Positions 44,645-56,214 of a stretch of DNA of 64,000 nt are shown here, piece after piece. The notes below the pieces were generated by a model that did no database searches, was not told the DNA's origin, and worked only from the letters and a program-made list of their open reading frames with translations. How positions within the stretch are numbered: position 1 is the first letter of the stretch; each line of letters begins with the position of its first letter. Location of the stretch: positions 45,081,001 through 45,145,000 of the forward strand of contig JAEOAD010000012.1 of NCBI GenBank assembly GCA_036365145.1, read 5' to 3'. The DNA comes from Orientallactaga sibirica. Lineage: Eukaryota > Chordata > Mammalia > Rodentia > Dipodidae. The position numbers and the translations under genes are program-made.

Positions 44645-44840
44645 GAGGAGAATGCTAAGCCTAGATGAGACCCCAGCCTCAGCTGACACAGTAACTTGAG
44701 CCTGAAAAGACCCTGAACAGAGAATCCAGTTGCATGCCACCTAGACTTCTGACTGAGCTCCAAGATAATAATCTTAGTCTAAAGCCACTGAGCTTGTGGT
44801 AACTTGTTGCACAGCTATATAAACTGAAAACAGGTAGCTG
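44645..44840 (+). repeat. MaLR/MLT1-like LTR 3' remnant
   Basis: 'gatgagaccccagcctcagc', 'ccaagataataatctta', 'agccactgagcttgtggtaa' and 'cttgttgcacagctatataa' follow an old LTR 3' end. Confidence 0.5.
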
Positions 44841-45334
44841 TCAAGAACAGGCATCTCCCACAGGTATCATGTATCAACCAACATTGGAATGGCACATGAT
44901 TAACAATTGTGTGAAGATTTTCTAAGTTGCAAAATAATTGATGTAGAGGTAATTTATATTTTCATTTAAAACCATTGTTAATGGCTATCTGTAAGCTAAA
45001 TGCTTACTCTCTGGTATAAATTGAAATCAGAAAAAAAAACAGTTATTTCACAATTGATTTGCACTACAATGCATTACTGAAATATTTTCACCTACAATCT
45101 CATTATCATGTAAACATTAAATCTAATGTTGATTTTGTAATGTTTATAATGAAAATATTACTTTTGAGGAAGGAGAGGTATAACAAAGAGAGGGAGAGAA
45201 TGAACAAGTTTATAAGGAGTCTAATCAACTTTTCATTGAGGAAGAATTAATCACATGGTTTTATATAGTTTAAGTAATCATGATCTTATCACCCAAAGTA
45301 ATTCTGGATGAGAAATAGCCCCACTTTTCTTTCT
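44841..45334. other. Unannotated AT-rich sequence
   Basis: No repeat or gene recognised. Confidence 0.4.
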
Positions 45335-45345
45335 TCTCTTTGTAG

Positions 45346-45553
45346 ATTTTTTGAATATTTTGTTTATTTGACAGAGAGAGAGAGAAAGACAGACAGAGAG
45401 AGCATGGGCATGCCAGGTCCTCCAGCTACTGCAAACGAACTCCAGATGCATGTGCCACCTTGTGCATCTGGTTTATGTGGGTCCTGGGGAATTGAAATTG
45501 AGTCCTTTGGCTTTGGAGGCAAGCACCTTAACTGCTACGTAATCTCTCCAGCC
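45346..45553 (-). repeat. Dip-like SINE with 11-bp TSD
   Basis: Minus copy flanked by 'tctctttgtag' at 45335-45345 and 45554-45564. Confidence 0.95.
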
Positions 45554-45828
45554 TCTCTTTGTAGTTTTTATAAATGTCATCTAGGAAACCACCAGGATAA
45601 GTCTAAAAGCAAAAATTGCCAGAGACCACTCTTTAACTCATAGCAGTTAGGAAAGGCTGTATTGTGTCAGCAAAGAGAATAGAAAAACCAGCATTAAGCT
45701 TGTTTAAAGCCCCCAAAAAACAAAACAAAAGAGTATGAACAAAGTATAGAAGAACATATGGGAGATCTATAGTAAAAGCACACCCAGTGGACATACGTGT
45801 GTGCACACACATACACACCCACACAATC

Positions 45829-46545
45829 TTTTTTTAAAAAAAATTATTGACAACTTTCATAATTATAGACAATAAACCATGGTAATTCCCTCCCTCCCCC
45901 CACTTTCCCCTTTGCAATTCCAGTCTCCATCTTACCCTTTCCCCCTCTCAATCAGTATCTCTTCTATTTTGACGTCATCATCTTTTCCCTCTATTATGAT
46001 GATCTTGTGTAGGTAGTGTCAGGCACTGTGAGGTCATGGATATGCAGGCCATTTTGTGTCTGGAGGAGCATGTTGTAAGGAGTCCTACCCTTCCTTTGGC
46101 TCTTATATTCTTTCTGCCATCTCTTCCACAATGAATCCTGAGCATTGGAAAGTGTGATAGAGATGTTTCAGTGCTGAGCACTCCTCTGTCACTTCTCAGC
46201 ACCATGGTGCCTTCTGAGTCATCCCAAGGTCACTGCCAACTGAAAAGAGAAGCTTCTCTAACCAAAAATGAGAGTAGCATTAATATATGGGTACGAACAT
46301 TAAGAGAAGTGCTTACCGGGCAGTTTGGTGAGCATAGTATATACATTTAGCCAGACACCAGCAGACATTACACACCTACAGCTCATGACTTCCCCTGTTA
46401 TAGGCTTTCAGCATCAGGCATGTAATTCCTGTCATGCAGCAGGCCTCTAGTCCAATTAGAGAGTGGTTGGTTTCTCCCATAACCAACATGCCACTATTGT
46501 ACCCATTGGCTCATTTGGCCTAGCTGGCCAAATTTAAGGCTGACA
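45829..46545 (-). mobile_element. L1 3' end (type A), 5'-truncated
   Basis: Minus copy of the same family as 34029-34713, starting with 'ttattgacaactttcataat' on plus. A CA-rich run lies at its tail side, and no clear TSD was found. Confidence 0.88.
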
Positions 46546-46800
46546 CACACCATCTCTGAAGTTGAAATGCCAGTCTGACATTTAATGACTTGTTTTTAGA
46601 ACAGAATAGTAATTTGTGACTCCTTTTCCTAAACAAGACATATAGAATAGTGCAGTGAGGTGTAGGAATATCTGTACATTTGCTCCAAGGAGAACATAAC
46701 TAAGCCTGGCTACAGTAATGCTGTTACCACAAAAGCATAGCATGCAGCTACTAAACCCTTGACTACTGCTTAGCTCAAGCTGGGATTAGCTAGAAGTATT

Positions 46801-47185
46801 TTTTTTTATTAAAACGTTTATTTATTTGTATTGTATGTGAGTTGCCAGGATCTCTTGCTACTGTAAATGAATGCCTATTGGCTTTACATGGGTGGGTGGG
46901 GAGTCAAATTTTTTTAATGTTTTTTTTTTAATTATTTATTTATTTATTTTTGGAGAGAGACACATAGAAAGACAGAGAGGGAGAGGAAGACAGATAGAAG
47001 AATGGGCGCACCAGCAGCCTCTCAGCTGCTGTGAACGAACTCCAGATGTGTGCGCCCCCTTGTGGGAAAGTGCAGTATTGCACCCTTGTATCACTGCATT
47101 TGGCTAAACCTGGGACCTGGAGATTGGAACCGGGTTCTTAGGCTTAGCAGGCAGGCGCCTTAACCACTAAGCCATCTCTCCAGCC
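46801..47185 (-). repeat. Chimeric insertion: long Dip-like SINE plus truncated second SINE
   Basis: On minus, a complete long-subfamily Dip-like SINE (47185 to about 46925) is followed by an A tail and a 5'-truncated second SINE (about 46912-46801) with its own A tail. Only one TSD pair, 'ctagaagtatt' at 46790-46800 and 47186-47196, encloses both. Confidence 0.88.
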
Positions 47186-47196
47186 CTAGAAGTATT

Positions 47197-47824
47197 ATTA
47201 TAGGCCATATTTTGAATATTTAATACAGTAGCAAATTCATTAATAAATTATATATATTATATATTAAAATTGTACTTTTATATATCAGTTAAATAAAATA
47301 TATTAATAATGTCAGTTCATTTACATCTACTTCCTGTTTGAAAAACTGTGCATACTTCAAAATTTCAAATTGTGTAATTTACATATATACAGGACAGCAT
47401 TGTTTTATAATAGAGAAATTCCTTGTTTGGAGAGTACATCATCTCCTATGGAATCATGTCTTCTTAAGTCATTTAAAGCAAGCACAATGCCTATTGAAAT
47501 TATCCCTGTAGAGGCCCTGGTAGCTCCTTGTATTAGCCATAACATTTGTTCTCCTGGCTCTAGAATATGGTATGAAAACAGCAAAGACCCCTTTCAATGA
47601 CTGTGGCATCTACCCAGAAAGCTATGGTGGCACATACCTGGACAGAAGCCAAAAGACCAGCTCACACACCAGTTTACCTTCAGCATTTAGTTTCCTATCT
47701 TTGCACATGAAGCTGATAATGATATTTGTTTTTAATAGAAAACTAATAAAGAATTTAATTGTAATTACTTGATTTTTTTTTATTTTGGTAGCCAAAAAAC
47801 TTTGACCTCACAGCAGTTGGAAAT
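47197..47824. other. Unannotated AT-rich sequence
   Basis: Includes a TA-rich stretch (47240-47310); no gene or repeat family recognised. Confidence 0.4.
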
Positions 47825-47835
47825 ATCAAATTGGG

Positions 47836-47991
47836 GTTGGGTGTGGTAGTGCATGCCTTTAATCCCTGCACTTGGGAGGCAGAGGTAGGAGGATAGCCAT
47901 GAGCTCAAGGCCACCCTGAGACTGCATAGTGAATTCCAGGTCAGCCTGGGCTAGAGCAAGACCCTACCTTGAAAACAAACAAACAAAAAAA
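47836..47991 (+). repeat. B1 SINE with 11-bp TSD
   Basis: Plus copy flanked by 'atcaaattggg' at 47825-47835 and 47992-48002. Confidence 0.95.
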
Positions 47992-48057
47992 ATCAAATTG
48001 GGTCAAACCAGAGTAACGTCCCTTATAATTTGTGGGAAATCTCTAAATGCAAACTCA

Positions 48058-48190
48058 AGAAACTGCCACACACCTCTAATTCTAGTACTTGGGCAGCTAA
48101 GGCCAGAGGATTAAGAATTCAAAGCCATTCGTGGCTACATAGTGTGTTCAAGACTAGCTTAGGCCAGAGGAGATGCTGTTCCAAAAGAAA
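48058..48190 (+). repeat. Old B1 SINE
   Basis: 'ctaattctagtacttgggca' and 'gtggctacatagtgtgttca' mark a diverged plus copy. Confidence 0.75.
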
Positions 48191-48324
48191 ACACAAAAGA
48201 AACAAGGACAGATGACATTTTAAAATACCAATGTTGAATTATAGGAAAGCCTAAGCAGGCTGTCAGGAAATTGCAGTCTCTCCCTGCTGGCTTGGGGGAA
48301 TTTATTTCTTCCCAAAGGGACATA

Positions 48325-48412
48325 AAGGTGATAAGATATAACTCAGTGGTAGAACATTGGCTTAGCATGTGCAAGGCACTGCATTCATTCCTCAGCCCTA
48401 AAACAAAACGAA
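48325..48412 (+). repeat. ID SINE
   Basis: Plus ID: 'aactcagtggtagaacattg', 'gcttagcatgtgcaaggca' and an A-rich end. Confidence 0.82.
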
Positions 48413-49084
48413 AAACCAAACCAGCAAAAGTCCACAAGGATATAGAAATAGGATGTCTGCTTACCATTTTTCATCTCTAAGCAAAAGTCCCTAATTTTCA
48501 GGATGCCCATAGTGTCAAAGGCAAGGTCTAGATAGACCACAAAGAAGAGAAAGCTGATGAGGGAGAGAGATGAAGAGGCTCTCCTGCTTTCTTCTTGCAT
48601 GAAAAAGTAAGGGGACTAATGGGGAAAAAGATATTTTGGAGGCTTTCTCCCCCACTCTGCTCCATTCTACCATCAATCACTCATTTTCCTTTTAGAGTTT
48701 ACCAGGAGGAGAAAATAGGAAAGAAAAAAAAGAATTTCAAATTATAATGATAGTTTTCTGTAAAGCCTACTTCTAATATCAATTTTTATTTAACTGTTTT
48801 CATTTAACATTTTATTTTTACTTTGTTTCTTTGGAATAAAAAAGTCCCATGTAACTGAAATAGACATTTGTTATACTTGTCATTCTGAATGTGTTTCTCT
48901 TCTTTGTCAACAATGTTCCAATTTTTTCCTTGGATAAAACATTCCTTATCCTCCATAAATCCCTGTGGGTTAAGTGGCTAGCTACACCCCAAACTCCTGG
49001 GAATGCACAAATTATATATTGTCAGTCTTGCTATTTCAGGGATGTTTAAGGACAATTAGAATTATATTAAAAAATTTAATCTGG
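48413..49084. other. Unannotated unique sequence
   Basis: No repeat or gene recognised. Confidence 0.4.
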
Positions 49085-49303
49085 ATTTTTATTTATTTAA
49101 TTTATTTAAGAGGGGAAAGAGGAAGAGCAAGAAGGAGGGAGGGAGGGAGAGAGAGAGAGTGCCAGTGCCTCTAGCCACTGCAAACAAACTTCAGATGCAT
49201 GTGCCACCTTGTGCATCTGGCTCACATGGGTACTGAGGAACTGAACCTGGGTCCTTTGGCTTTGCAGGCCAACACCCTAACTGCTAAGTCATCTCTCCAG
49301 CCC
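49085..49303 (-). repeat. Dip-like SINE
   Basis: Minus copy with a long GA-rich tail and complete head. Confidence 0.93.
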
Positions 49304-50140
49304 AATAATTGAAAATTTTTAACTGCTGAAAAACTATACCAGAGTTGTTAAGAAAAATTAGAGTAATTTTAAACCCTCAAAACAAACTTTTATGTAGTTG
49401 AGATAAGCCCACCTATGAATAAACCTCACTGATCCATGTAGAAAGCATGGTGTTCACTGGAGGACCTGGACACTCACCCAAAGCACTCTTACTTCATTTT
49501 TTAGAAATATGAATCAATATATCCCCTAGATCATTCAAAGGTCAATGTTTTTGCTACTTGTGATTGACAACCTCCCAACAGGTGTAGGTATTAAGACATG
49601 GATAGTGACCTTTGTATAGTATGTTCAAATCAGCACCAAAGGATACAGGAAAAAAAAAAAAAACTATTTTGAGTGCATAAATCCAATTGCACAAATGATA
49701 TGGCTCTTTTGAGGGGAAAGCATAGTCCCCGTGCACTGAGTATAAAATCTAGTCCATACAGCACACTTGCCTAGCTTTGTTTGTGTAGGCAGAGCACTAT
49801 AACAGATTGTTAGACACTGCAAACAAATGGGTTCAACACATTTTTATTCCAGCACCCCAAGGCATTTATTCCAGTGCCTTTCCAATTTATAAGCTATGAA
49901 GCATTTTTTTCAAAATAAATTTACATGATAACAAACACTGGGGTTAAAGTATGTGTGGGTATGACCAGCAGGCATAAACTCACCCATGCCCTTCCCTTTC
50001 TCTGCTCTCAGCCCCTTTCCCAAGCTGTCCTTGTTCACAGATCACAGCAGAAAATAAACAGTCTAAATAATCCTAGCTGATTAACTGTTTATAAGTTCAG
50101 CTATAATGTGTGTCATTAACATTATAACAACTGGGATCTG
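49304..50140. other. Unannotated unique sequence
   Basis: No repeat or gene recognised. Confidence 0.4.
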
Positions 50141-50250
50141 GTGACCTTTTTTCTCCTCGGGACAGGGTCATGCTATGTAGCTCCCAGTGGTTCTTCTGCT
50201 TAACTTCTCAAGTGCTGGGATGACAGATGTGTGACACAAAGCCTTGCTCC
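50141..50250 (-). repeat. Old B1 SINE fragment
   Basis: 'cagggtcatgctatgtagct' and 'caagtgctgggatgacagat' on plus mark a minus copy. Confidence 0.68.
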
Positions 50251-51671
50251 TGTGACTTTCTAAAGACCTACTTCCCCAAACTAGCACCCTAGCTTCAAAC
50301 CTGCAGGATTTAGAATGAGTATGAAGTAAGGTCTAGCAAAAAGTTCTTGGTAAAGTATTGTTATATTCAGGAGTTTGAATATTAGAGCTCTTAAACATTT
50401 AATGCAGTAGGATTTTAATGTGGTACTATATTATTAATAACTCACAATGAACTACCAAATCTATATGCCATATTCCATAGGAAAAGAAAGGCCAGAAATC
50501 TTTTGAAACTTTTAGTAAGACTCAAGTTTAAATATTAAGGTGAATGTGGATTAGAGAATTCAGAGTGAGAGTAGGATGTAAACTATGTTACTGAAAGATG
50601 AACTTGTTATTGAATGAACTATGTCTTCAGAAGGAAAAGGGCCAAATTTAATGATGCAAAAGAAAAATCCCCCAAATGTCCTTTGTCTGTGGAACACTTT
50701 CTGATACAAAGCCCCTATAATCAACGTGCCTTTGAGCTAAGCTGGGTACCCTAGGAACAGTTAAGAGTGCGAGGTGGAGGGTTTGAGGTCATTACAGAAG
50801 ATTAGTTGGTAAAGATTTGAACATTTATGTTGAGCCTCATTCATACAATTAGAGAGCAGAGGTCTTAAGATGGCTATGGTTGTTCTCAATATTTTTCCTC
50901 CAGCGTCATCTAACCATGGTACCTCCTTGTCTCTCTGTTGCAATCTCTGTGTCACTTCCACTATCCTTGTCACCACCTCCTCTTTTCCCACTGACATATT
51001 TTTGTTATGAGAATCTGAGCAATTGACACAATTAAACAATGACAAAAGATTATATTTGTATCACATTAAAGGAAGCCCCCCAAACTGCTCAGACAGTACA
51101 GTCCTCTATTCTGTCTTGCATTATGAAGATTCTCTCCTAAGAGGACCCTCCATGAACTTACCTGTACAACCTACCTTTTAGCACAAAAACATGTGCTAAA
51201 AATGGGAAAGAAGATGGTATAAATTTTAGATAATATATAGATATTTCCAAAGGAAAAGAACACACAAAAAAACGTATCCACAATGTTATTCAAACATCTT
51301 AAATAACAAAGAAGTTTTTGGATGACTGCTAACTCAGGCTACAAAAATGTCGACTTTAAGTGTGTGATAAAAATGTCAAGCAAAAACTTGGCTTTTTAAG
51401 CAAGATCATTGCTGATGTACAAATTTTTCAACAGATGGCTAATAGCAGTTACTCATCACATACTTATATTGTGTGTCACATTTTTATCCTTTGCATATGT
51501 AGAAATAGGCCTTGCCTCCAGAGATCACCAGGTCCAAAGGGCAGAACTTAAGTATAAAAGAGAACAATGCCAGGTGGACTAGCAAAGGAGGAGGCTGGGG
51601 CAGGAATGATTTAGGGGTTCTTTGAGTAAAAGAAATGGTATCAGGAATCCTTCTTTAAGAAGTGTAGGTCA
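50251..51671. other. Unannotated unique sequence
   Basis: Contains a 94-codon minus-strand open frame (50761-51045) of ordinary-looking hydrophilic composition but no recognised motif and no ATG at its first codon. No repeat family recognised. Confidence 0.35.
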
Positions 51672-51800
51672 GAGTCAGGTGTGGTTACCCAAGCCTATAA
51701 TCCCAGCATTCAGGAGGCTGAAGCAGGAGGATTGCCAGGAATTTAAGGCTAGCATGGGCTATAGTCTCTCAAGAATAAAACAAATAAAAAATAAAATCAT
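51672..51800 (+). repeat. Old B1 SINE
   Basis: 'gtcaggtgtggttacccaag' and 'ataatcccagcattcaggag' mark a diverged plus copy. Confidence 0.8.
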
Positions 51801-51999
51801 AGACCTGCTCAGTGGAAAGGAAGTGGGAACCAAGTCAGAACCCTATGGGGACAAGAGTCATGGACTCCAGTGAGAAGCTCCTACTAGTCTTAGGTCAAAA
51901 GAGGCTACACCCATCAAAACCTCTCTTAATTAACTATACTTATCCCCTTTAACCTATGCTGTTCTCACTCTCCATTGGAGAATCTGTTTTTTTTTTTTT

Positions 52000-52510
52000 T
52001 TTTACAAAAGGCAGTGAAAACTGGGGACAACCAAAATCCATCAATAAGACAAGAAAAGACAGCTGACTCCCTGTCATGGCATAAGCTATCCCTGGCACAT
52101 CAGCCAGGACCCAGGTGAAACCACAGAGAAATTGGCAAGTTAGGTAAGAGTGCTGCTCCCACAACGAGCCTGATAACCTGTGCCAAAGTGATGGCAACAG
52201 ACACTGAGGACATTCAAACGTACCAAAGCAGAAATCCAGAAGTAGGCTGAAAACACACCCACCAAGGCCCAGGGAATTTTGCAGGAGAGGGGACAGAAAG
52301 ATTGTAAGAGCCACAGGGGGTGAAGGAGTATCCAGAGGCATTCCCCCCACCCAGAATGACTGACTGCTTCTCTCACAACTCATAACTCACAGCCTCACGA
52401 TGAATACCAGCATCCCAGTGAAGAGGACCCTCAGTGGAATAGGGGCAGGGAGGAGGGGAATGGTATGAACACATGGTTTATTCATACAAAATTTCTACTT
52501 AATAAGAAGA
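52000..52510 (+). mobile_element. L1 3' end, type B 3' UTR
   Basis: Plus copy: 'cccaccaaggcccagggaat', 'gacagaaagattgtaagagc', end 'acaaaatttctacttaataa' plus A-rich tail. The 144-codon minus-strand frame across it is fortuitous. Confidence 0.8.
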
Positions 52511-52897
52511 AAAAAACATAGATCAAAACTTAAGAAAAACCATTATTTTGCTCTTCCATTACAAAATGTTTTCCATTTTAGCAAAATTTTTATTTAAAAA
52601 ACGACTCTCACAAGTTCTTGACAATTTGCTGTACACATGGCTTTTTGGGAGTTTACTTCAGTGTTGCAAATAGAAACAGCACTTCTTCCATTTGCTGTTA
52701 CCTCCACCACTGCATCCCCTCTAAAGAAAAAAGAACAGCAAAAAACGTGACAAAAGCCCCTCCAAAATGTCATGAAATCTATAACGTCATAAATCATGAA
52801 TTGATGAACTGGAAACAAAACTACAGAATGTTGTAAGAGAATAAACACTGAATTTAAGTTAATAAATATTCAAGCAGTATTTACCTTATCTATGTAG
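52511..52897. other. Unannotated unique sequence
   Basis: AT-rich, with no repeat or gene recognised. Confidence 0.4.
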
Positions 52898-52911
52898 CTT
52901 TTATAATCTTT

Positions 52912-53137
52912 TTAAGAAAATATTTTTATTTATTTATTTGAGAGAGAGAGAGAGAAAGAGAAATAGGAAGGCAGAGAGAGAAAGAGAATAGGCACACCAG
53001 GGCCTCCAGCCACTGCAAACAAACTCCAGATGCATGCACCCACTGTACATCTGGCTTATGTGGGTCCTGGGGAATCGAACCTGGGCCCTTTGGCTTTGCA
53101 GGCAAGTGCCTTAACTGCTAAGCCATCTCTCCAACCT
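52912..53137 (-). repeat. Dip-like SINE
   Basis: Near-consensus minus copy with imperfect TSD 'gcttttataat' (from 52898) and 'gcttttgtaat' (from 53138). Confidence 0.95.
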
Positions 53138-53149
53138 GCTTTTGTAATT

Positions 53150-53982
53150 TTCTTAATATATTTATAAAAGATGTAGAAGTATGTATGTATAAAAAATGTT
53201 CTATTCCCATTCTTAAAATCCTAAAAGTCCCAAAATGTTATTCAAAAGTGGCTATGAAATTTAAAAAGAAATATAAAATGTGTGATCACATGCCATGGGT
53301 TTGCTTTGAAAATCACCATAGCAAAACATTCACAATATAGATTGTATTGGAATTTTCAAGACATTTTAAGGATGATTCCCCCAACTTCCAGTAGAGCAAC
53401 ATAGCTACACAAGTATTCAGGGGAATAAATATTATCCTTTAATCACTGCCCCATCAGCCTGGCACAAGCTATGGTACAATGTTCTTTATCATTTAAGGAA
53501 TAGGCTTTTGCCAAAAGAGTGATAAATTTTAGGAACCAGGGTACATAATAGAAGAATAATTGCTCAAGAAAAGGTTGTATAACTTATAATCTTATAATTT
53601 GTTCTGCCTGGGCTGCATTCCAGTATTCCAGAAGAGCAATTATCTACAAAGGAAAGCCCACTAAATGGAAGGAACAAGAGTGTGAATATCGCTGCATACA
53701 TCCCCTAGGCACACTCCAGAACTGTCAGGATCCTACGTGCAATCATAGATTTTCTCATCACAATTTCATTAAAATTTATACTGCTACTGAAGGTATGAGT
53801 AGACACTGGGCAGAGACAAGACGCTCAGAGGAAACGGAGATCCAGAAACCACACCACAGAGCTGCAATGAGCTGAGAGTGGTTTTACTGTTTCATGTGAA
53901 GAAATGATTATTCAAAATACTGCCTGTTTTTTCCTGTTTCACATTATTTTATTACTGTCTTTTCACAACAAAGTTACAAATG
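53150..53982. other. Unannotated unique sequence
   Basis: No repeat or gene recognised. Confidence 0.4.
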
Positions 53983-53995
53983 TGGAAACCCAATT

Positions 53996-54310
53996 TAAAA
54001 AAATATTTCTTTATTTTTGTAAGGAGAGGGCATGTGCCATGGCACGTGTGGAGGGTCAGAGGACAACCTCGAGGTGTTTGGACTCCTCTTGCCTCTGAAA
54101 ATGAAGTGCCAGACTGCAGAGGAATGTCAAGCTAGCTGTCCCTGAGCTTCAGATTCTTCAGGCTACACTTCCCATTGTTGTAGGCAAACTGGGATCACAA
54201 ATGCATGCACACTTTACATCTGGCTTTGCTTGGATGTTAGGGAATTGAACCCCTAGCCCGCAGGTTTTATATACAAGCACTTTTGACTTCTGAGCCATGT
54301 CCCCAGTTCC
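53996..54310 (-). repeat. B3-like SINE, full length (315 bp), 13-bp TSD
   Basis: On minus it has a B2-type head, B-box 'ggggttcaattccc', a unique-looking middle, and a B3-type 3' part ('cctctgaccctccacacgtg'). Perfect TSD 'tggaaacccaatt' at 53983-53995 and 54311-54323 fixes both ends. Confidence 0.85.
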
Positions 54311-54323
54311 TGGAAACCCAATT

Positions 54324-54729
54324 CTTCACAGAATTTTATGTTCAGCTTCTTATTCTAAGTAAAGTCAAGCCAATAAGAAGGAGATTTGAATAATGTTGCT
54401 TGGTTCTTAGTACAAACTTTATAATCTAAACACCTTCAATAACTGCAAACATTGCTTATAAATTTAATGCATTCTATTTACTTGAAAGTTAATTCAACAT
54501 TTTCTTCCAAACCGCTAAAGTACTTTTAGTAAATCAAATTAACTTTATGAATATGAAACCTGAGTTTAATATTCTAGTAGTTTGTAATCTTATTAATAGT
54601 CACAAAAATCAATTATTCAGTTAAACATGCAAAAATAAGGATTCTCTCAAATATATTAAATAATTATGTATCCTGTCCTAACATAACATTATGGTTATGA
54701 TTCTCTTTGACATTCTTATACTAATTTTA
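54324..54729. other. Unannotated AT-rich unique sequence
   Basis: No repeat or gene recognised. Confidence 0.4.
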
Positions 54730-54990
54730 AATATTCCCATAGGTCATTGCTGCTTCTCTCTGCGGAGACACTTGCATTCTCTGTTAATTAAGTTAATACG
54801 GCCAGCAGTTTGGCCTGAGAGTAAGATTTGCAACTTTGATCCACAGCCAGTTCTTTCCACCGATGATTTCAATAGTTATTGAGGAGTCATTTTAGCACTG
54901 CCCAGTGGCACAGGGCTGACCAAATCTTAATTTACCTAAAAGAATCTGTGAAGCTCATTTCTTACTACGTTCACTGTCAAGGGCCAAGAC
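54730..54990. promoter_or_regulatory. Candidate conserved non-coding element
   Basis: Repeat-free block with 'ctgttaattaagttaatacg', 'gatttgcaactttgatccac' and other homeodomain/HMG-like words. This is an inference from texture only. Confidence 0.28.
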
Positions 54991-55109
54991 ATCAGTGGAA
55001 TTCTTACAATCAAATAGGGAGCCCTATTCAATATGTAACCCCATTCCTACCCATTTCCTCTCTTATCTATGAGGCCCTCCTTCCTGCACCCCATCCATGT
55101 AAGTTTTTC

Positions 55110-55180
55110 CTTCTCTTTTTGAGGTGCTGGGGACTGAGTCCAGGAAGTGATTGTTACTGAGCTGACTCTCCTGCCCCTGG
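55110..55180 (-). repeat. ID-like SINE fragment
   Basis: 'ggtgctggggactgagtcca' and 'ctgagctgactctcctgccc' on plus mark a minus ID. Confidence 0.65.
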
Positions 55181-55189
55181 CTATTTAGC

Positions 55190-55600
55190 TCAGCCTGACT
55201 TTGTGCTCCCAGTTGTCCTGTGTCCTCCTCCTTAGGAGCGCTGACATCACATACTTGTACCTGGATTTCTTTCTGCTTATGGCACCTTCCCAGCTTGTTC
55301 CTGCCCCAGACTCTTCTGTCTGCTTGGACCACTCTCTGTACCAGGGGAGTATGTGGCTACTTCCTGATGACCTTCAGGTCTTTGCTCACATACCCCTTTC
55401 TCACAAAGGTCTACTCCAGTCACCCTATCCAAAATCGCAATCTTGGCTTCTCTCCAGCTCTCTCACCCCATTCATTTTCTCCCTATCTCTCAACTCCATC
55501 TGAATGCTACGTATCTTAGATATCACTTGTGAATTGCCTGTGTCCCCCAAAGCTCCACGAGGGATTGGGTTTCTTTCTTTTTTGTTCAGTGCTGAATTCT
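55190..55600 (+). mobile_element. L2 LINE 3' region
   Basis: L2 landmarks: 'ccttcaggtctttgctcaca', 'ccagtcaccctatccaaaat', 'ctccacgagggattgggttt' and 'tttttgttcagtgctg'. A Dip-like SINE inserted just past this point. Confidence 0.75.
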
Positions 55601-55622
55601 CATTACCAAAAAGCAGTGTATG

Positions 55623-55847
55623 GGGCTGGAGAGATGGCTTAATGGTTAAGGCGCTTGCCTGCAAAGCCACAGGACCCAGGTTTGATTCCCCAGGACCCAC
55701 GTAAGCCAGATGCACAAAGCACACATGTGTCTGGAGTTTGTTTCCAGCGGCCAGAGGCCCTGGCGTGCCCATTATCTCTCTGTCTCTCGCTCTCTCTGCC
55801 TTCTTTCTCTCTCCGATAAATAAATAAAAATAACAAATATATTTTTT
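55623..55847 (+). repeat. Dip-like SINE with perfect 15-bp TSD
   Basis: Near-consensus plus copy bounded by 'aaaaagcagtgtatg' at 55608-55622 and 55848-55862. It is among the least diverged copies. Confidence 0.97.
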
Positions 55848-55862
55848 AAAAAGCAGTGTATG

Positions 55863-56214
55863 ATATTGAGATGGTCTCAAAAAATTGCTGACAGAAAGAA
55901 TGCGTGAGTGGAATGAGAGAAACAGCTAACCTCTAGATGCCACAAAGAGAATATGTGTTAGCTCTTAGTGCTTTGAAAGAGAGGAGCTTTATACTGTCAC
56001 AGTATGTACAAGTGCTACCCGGGTAGCAGGTCTTGCCTACAGAATGCAGGATGATTGTCTATGCTGATGAGCAAGTCCAAGGTAACCTTTGCCTATTTCT
56101 AACCATTACAAAAAGTCATTATTCATGTTTGAGAACAGTGTTACATTTCTGTTTAAAATTGGTCTTTCATCATAATTTTTACTGTGTAAAACCAGCCTCA
56201 TCCTTTAATTAGTC
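55863..56214. other. Unannotated unique sequence
   Basis: No repeat or gene recognised. Confidence 0.4.

Noticed and set aside
51949..52383. 144-codon minus-strand frame
   Set aside because: Antisense to an L1 3' UTR. Similar frames appear in the other type B copies because of shared sequence, not coding constraint.
55425..55880. 151-codon minus-strand frame
   Set aside because: Crosses an L2 fragment and a young SINE; not a gene.
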